Below the pieces are notes generated by a model. That model had not been told where the DNA came from, did no database searches, and saw only the letters and a list, made by a program, of their open reading frames with translations. Positions 60,085-64,000 of a DNA stretch of 64,000 nucleotides are shown here, piece after piece. The stretch is from Metridium senile (lineage: Eukaryota; Cnidaria; Anthozoa; Actiniaria; Metridiidae). Position numbers and translations under genes: made by a program. Each line of letters starts with the position of its first letter. Within the stretch, counting starts at the first letter, position 1. Location of the stretch: the NCBI GenBank assembly GCA_949775045.1, contig OX459098.1:17691281-17755280 (forward strand), given 5' to 3'.

Positions 60085-60228
60085 AACTTATTAAACAGTT
60101 TGATGTGTAATATGGTTGGATATTTTACTTGTTGACTTGCATTTTGACTAGCCCAGAGGCTTGTCAAAATACAGTGTTTCACTCATAAAATATCCAGCCA
60201 TATTACACATCAAACTGTCTAATAAGAT
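60085..60228. repeat. Hairpin repeat
   Basis: ACTTATTAAACAGTTTGATG pairs with CATCAAACTGTCTAATAAGA, and the inner GGATATTTTA pairs with TAAAATATCC. Confidence 0.75.
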
Positions 60229-60380
60229 ATATTTATGTAGTGACTATTTGTCACTATCAAAGATTTAAGACATTTAAGTTGCAATGAGGTTTTGTGTCCT
60301 TTTGTATTTGATGTTTCTGGTTGAGTGATACTGACTAAATAGTCACTAAATAGAAACTATTAGTAACTATTTTTATATTG

Positions 60381-60546
60381 CATGCTTTTAGAGTGAAGGC
60401 ATTTAACCCGTGAAATAGAAATTGCTTGCTAAAGTGTAATAGTCAAATAGACACAAAAGAGAACAATGGAATTTGGGACTGCTAAGGTGTATTAATTAGC
60501 CTAATAATAATCTATTTCACCGGTTAAATGACTACACTCTAGCATG
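60381..60546. repeat. Hairpin repeat
   Basis: CATGCTTTTAGAGTGAAGGC pairs imperfectly with the right arm ending CACTCTAGCATG; inner TTTAACCCGTGAAATAGA pairs with TCTATTTCACCGGTTAAA. Confidence 0.7.
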
Positions 60547-62454
60547 TTGGCTCTATATAAAAACAAAATAGTTACTAGGCATAAAGTTTGTATTTAGTCA
60601 CTATATTTAAACCAGAGTTAATTAATCAGAGGGGACAGGTTAACCCGGCAACTTCAAAGAAGCTGACAAATGGTAGAATGGTTGAGACCATTATATTGTG
60701 TTATTATATATTCACTGTTAGCATTGCTGAAATAGTGTGTTATCTTTTCCAGCCATTTGACCTGCAAACAAAAACACAAAATGTTTAACTATATTATCAT
60801 CATTTAACTTGATTTAAGTTTGTAAGAAAGATTTTACTAAAAAATGTAAGCTTATATCTTATTTTCAATCATTTGAAATAATGAATTTCATGTTACATAT
60901 ATTATTTAATTCAGAAATTAGCTTTGATGTAAAAACTGGACAGCAGAAAGCTTTACACTGCACTGTATCAAATTCTACTAACAAAAATGCTTGTATGCGA
61001 ATTGATCAGTTCATAAAGTGGGTACAGGTATTTATAGTTTCGGAGCATTTTTAGATAGCTATTTTAAAATACACATACATACGATTTTAAAATGCATGCA
61101 TTTAGCTCATTGAATCAGCATAAACATTTGTTACGCCGCGGAAGCGTGTCTTAGTAACTCAACTCTCTATTCGTTTCTTGAATACTAATATATATTACGA
61201 TCATACATTCCCTAGGGAGGGTTATACAACTCTGGTTATACAACCCGGTTACATCACTTTCTATACATCACTTTTGTACGCTATTGTAATCAGTCATAAC
61301 ACATTCATGCCAAGGTTCAAAAACAAGATAATTAAGGTCTAAACTTCAATGGGAATACATTTACAAACCTGCAAAGTTGTTTCGTTCGGGTCCCAGTTCG
61401 GGTTGGTTTCGACTCGAGTAGTGGATTCCTTGTAGTGCGTGAGATCAGCCTTCAAATCGATTGATAAGACCAACCACAGAGCCAAACAGAGAGAAACTTG
61501 ACAGATCCGAAGATTATCATGTACTGGAATAAACCTCCTATTCTGGATGAAAAATACGGATCCATTGTGCTTTTACGCGCGTGTACTTGTAGTGAACTAC
61601 ATATCAACAGCTAGCACTTGACCGAAATCACAGTTCATCACGAAACTGGCTAGAAAAGCAGTATTTCCGTCGAATCCGATCAAAATATTTAGCTATAGTG
61701 AAATATTGAATACTAATAAATATCAAAGAACTCACACTAGTAAAAAAAGTTTAGCAACGCGAAGAAAATCGAATGTTTTTGTTGTAAAAACCGAGCTCAA
61801 CAATCGTCGCCATTTTGATCATCCAACACGGCTTTTCCCTGGAGACACCCCCTCCCTCCTGTTCTATGTTTTTACTTTCATATTTATGGCATTTTGTTGT
61901 CATTTCTTTCCTCTCCGTCTTGTAAATGCAGTTTTATTGTGTATTCTTGTATTGTTGTTATGAATATGTCCCCCACTGGCGTCCATGATCCTTAGCGTTA
62001 AGACAATAGAATGTTTTGATGTGACGTCATAGCTAGTGAAATAGGGGAATTATTGACTATACTATAAGCGAACGAAAAGTGGTACTTTTTCCTCGATTTT
62101 GGAGGAAAACTCTGATCAAAATTCAACATTTCTAAAAATTATCCTCTACCAAGAGAAATTTTCTTAAAAGACCTATTACTAAAGCTCTATAATAAGAAGT
62201 CATGAATTTAGAATCCATTTGAGATGAGATTTACCTCTTTTTGCGGTAACTAAATTCGAACGTCTAGAAATCAACAAATTCGGCGCGCGGCTCACTCAAG
62301 TGCAAATAGCAGTTATAATAAATAGATCACAATTGCCTTCTACAAAAAAAATAACTGTAATTATTACATGATTACATCGGTTTTCATTGTTACTTTTAGG
62401 GCTTTATATCGCGTATTACCCTGTTCATTATCAATTCAAGGGCTTTATACAGAT
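60547..62454. other. No gene seen
   Basis: AT-rich sequence. A GC-richer patch at 61370-61640 with TCGGGTCCCAGTTCGGG and short frames carries no recognisable domain. Confidence 0.4.
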
Positions 62455-62520
62455 ATTGCCCTTGAATACTAATGTATATTGCCCTTGAATACTAATGTAT
62501 ATTGCCCTTGAATACCAATG
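62455..62520. repeat. 23-bp tandem repeat, three units
   Basis: ATTGCCCTTGAATACTAATG plus TAT, twice exactly and once with changes and shortened. Confidence 0.9.
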
Positions 62521-62603
62521 ACCTAATCCCTACTTTATATGTAACGTTAAACTTAGAAATTTTCTAGTTGCGAACATTTTACGGATAAAAAATCATCTGA
62601 TAG

Positions 62604-62678
62604 AGTGACCCTTTCGTGAATCGAACCCCGAACCCTTTGCTTACAAATCCTGACCCTAACACTTTATGCTAACTGTCC
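62604..62678 (-). other. Degenerate tRNA-like sequence, possible SINE head
   Basis: On the minus strand, TTAGCATAAAGTGTTAGG resembles a pol III A box and GGGGTTCGATTCACG a B box, about 40 bp apart. The acceptor stem does not pair well and no CCA-adjacent structure is evident, so it is not a working tRNA gene as far as I can fold it. Confidence 0.3.
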
Positions 62679-62680
62679 GA

Positions 62681-63700
62681 TCGATGTCAGTTAGTGAGAA
62701 GAAAACGTATTCATTTGTTCGTTACAGTTCATTAGTATTGTAGTGTACAACAAAACTAAAAGCCCATTGTTTGGATTGTATTCTCATGGGAAACCAAAAA
62801 AATAATCAGCTTGATGATGCCCTTTGGGACATGAAGTTGTGTGAAAACCTATTCAATCATGTAATAAGTCATGCACTAAAAATAAAAAGAAACAATTCAA
62901 GAATCTTCTGAAGAATATATTTGTCGTCTTGAAAACGACTTGCATCGATAAAAGTATATGGCGTAAAAACCCAAATGTTGCATACAAAATTTAAAAATCA
63001 AAGGCCTTTTTGGAAAACCTCTGTAAATCATGTAATAAGTCAGATAAATACCTCGAACGTCGGCAATAAGCCTATAAAGCCCTCGGGGCCTACGGCCCCT
63101 CGAGCTTTATACGGCTTATTGACTCCGTTCTCGGTATTTATCTCTTACTTATACTGTCTCTATGATAAGTCATGAATAATCATGAATCTGCAATCGATTT
63201 GAGATGAGCTCAAGCTTTTACTCTTAAAGTCCCATTTATCAGCATTAACCCAATATCGACAAATATATTCAAAGCTATAATCACTCGACAACTCGACTAC
63301 AAACCGCGTAGCGAGAGAACATCAATCCATTCAACTAACCTTTAAATCTTGGAACAGTTAGCAAGCTGGTTTCATACGTTTTCCTCTTAATAGAACTGCT
63401 TAAAGCAAATTTGCTTTCGTTGCAGATTTTTCATAGATTTGTGATGACTCATGATTCGGGGAATTTTAGGGAAATTCCCGTAATTTCAATTTCGGGGAAA
63501 CCCCGTGAAATTTGACCAATCAGGTATAGCGTGATATAATAACACCAGTTCTGCGAACTATGAAGCCGTGTTAGCCAATCAGCGAAAGCCGGTCTTACAA
63601 ATTTCATTTAATTGCCTATGAGTAAAATGAACAATGTGAATTATGATTAAACTGATGAAAGTTCTGAGCCTAATTTTTGAGGCATGTACTAAAACCTGGA
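62681..63700. other. Diverged shared intergenic block
   Basis: No gene. From about 63240 it matches 10330-10600, 30140-30410 and 45570-45830, including the empty TA site for the TACAGTGCG MITE (63572). From 63590 it matches 31505 and 47190. A GC-rich palindrome GGGGCC TACGGCCCC lies at about 63086-63100. Confidence 0.5.
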
Positions 63701-63703
63701 CTC

Positions 63704-63781
63704 ATGGACGATGGACGATGGACGATGGACGATGGACGTTGGACGATGGACGATGGACGATGGACGATGGACGATGGACGA
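63704..63781. repeat. Heptamer minisatellite (ATGGACG)n
   Basis: Eleven units of ATGGACG, one with a single change (ACGTTGG). No known role. Confidence 0.95.
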
Positions 63782-64000
63782 GGCCCAATTTTTCATGACA
63801 CACATTTGATTTCTTTTATTTACTATTTTTATCTTGTGAGCAGCTTCAGAAATTAAACAAGGATTTTATGGCTTGTTCGTGGTCTCTTATATATATTCAG
63901 CTTAGTAAAACAAAACCATGTCTACGTACTTCAGGTTAACACTGATAGTTTATCTATGGTTTCTTATCTGTTATCATGATAACGAGTTCATTTTTTATTT

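Noticed and set aside
61706..61963. 85-codon plus-strand frame with a hydrophobic tail
   Set aside because: T-rich DNA gives the hydrophobic stretch; no homologous frame in the other flanks and no splice or start context.
62455..62520. Three evenly spaced repeats resembling a small CRISPR array
   Set aside because: The units are directly adjacent with no spacers, and the genome is animal; a simple tandem repeat.

Overview
This window is animal nuclear DNA: AT-rich, with multi-exon genes, GT-AG introns and dense layers of transposons. There is no sign of bacterial operons, so reading frames opened by GTG or TTG were not treated as starts. The mix of BEL/Pao retroelement, TTAA-target transposon, Tc1/mariner-like and Harbinger-like MITEs and a CR1/jockey-type LINE fits a non-bilaterian or marine invertebrate; a cnidarian is my best guess, at low confidence.

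The core is a head-to-tail array of four paralogous giant genes, all on the minus strand, of a family I do not recognise. Gene A (4963-6487) keeps only the first 508 codons in the window because a BEL/Pao element (1-4962) sits in its first exon. Gene B (15140-22766) is complete: five exons, 2150 residues, helix-rich, with no signal peptide or membrane segment. Gene C (32124-42797) has the same five exons, but a 3.2-kb TTAA-flanked transposon splits exon 1; the coding parts on either side add up to exactly the length of exon 1 of gene B. Gene E (48091-56985) is a shorter mosaic of about 1649 residues. Its first ~110 codons and everything from about codon 983 onward nearly match B and C, while the 2.6-kb middle is strongly diverged.

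The spaces between genes (6.5-15.1, 22.8-32.1 and 42.8-48.1 kb) are copies of one another and differ mainly by transposon insertions. An empty site in one copy therefore dates an insertion in another. The most striking insert is a 4.2-kb fold-back element at 24044-28249. Each ~1.76-kb arm carries the same captured host gene pieces: a MADEGE first exon with a splice donor, and the last exon of a protein kinase. Other inserts include TA-target MITEs, a fold-back element later hit by a truncated LINE, small elements with 7-bp target duplications, and a hairpin whose two arms change together between paralogous copies.

Upstream of gene E (57.0-64.0 kb) I find no convincing gene. It holds hairpin repeats, a 23-bp tandem repeat, a heptamer minisatellite, a degenerate tRNA-like sequence and, near the end, a diverged copy of the shared intergenic block. 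The best candidate for something undescribed is the giant-gene array itself: a tandem family with intact large reading frames, end-specific homogenisation and repeated transposon interruption.
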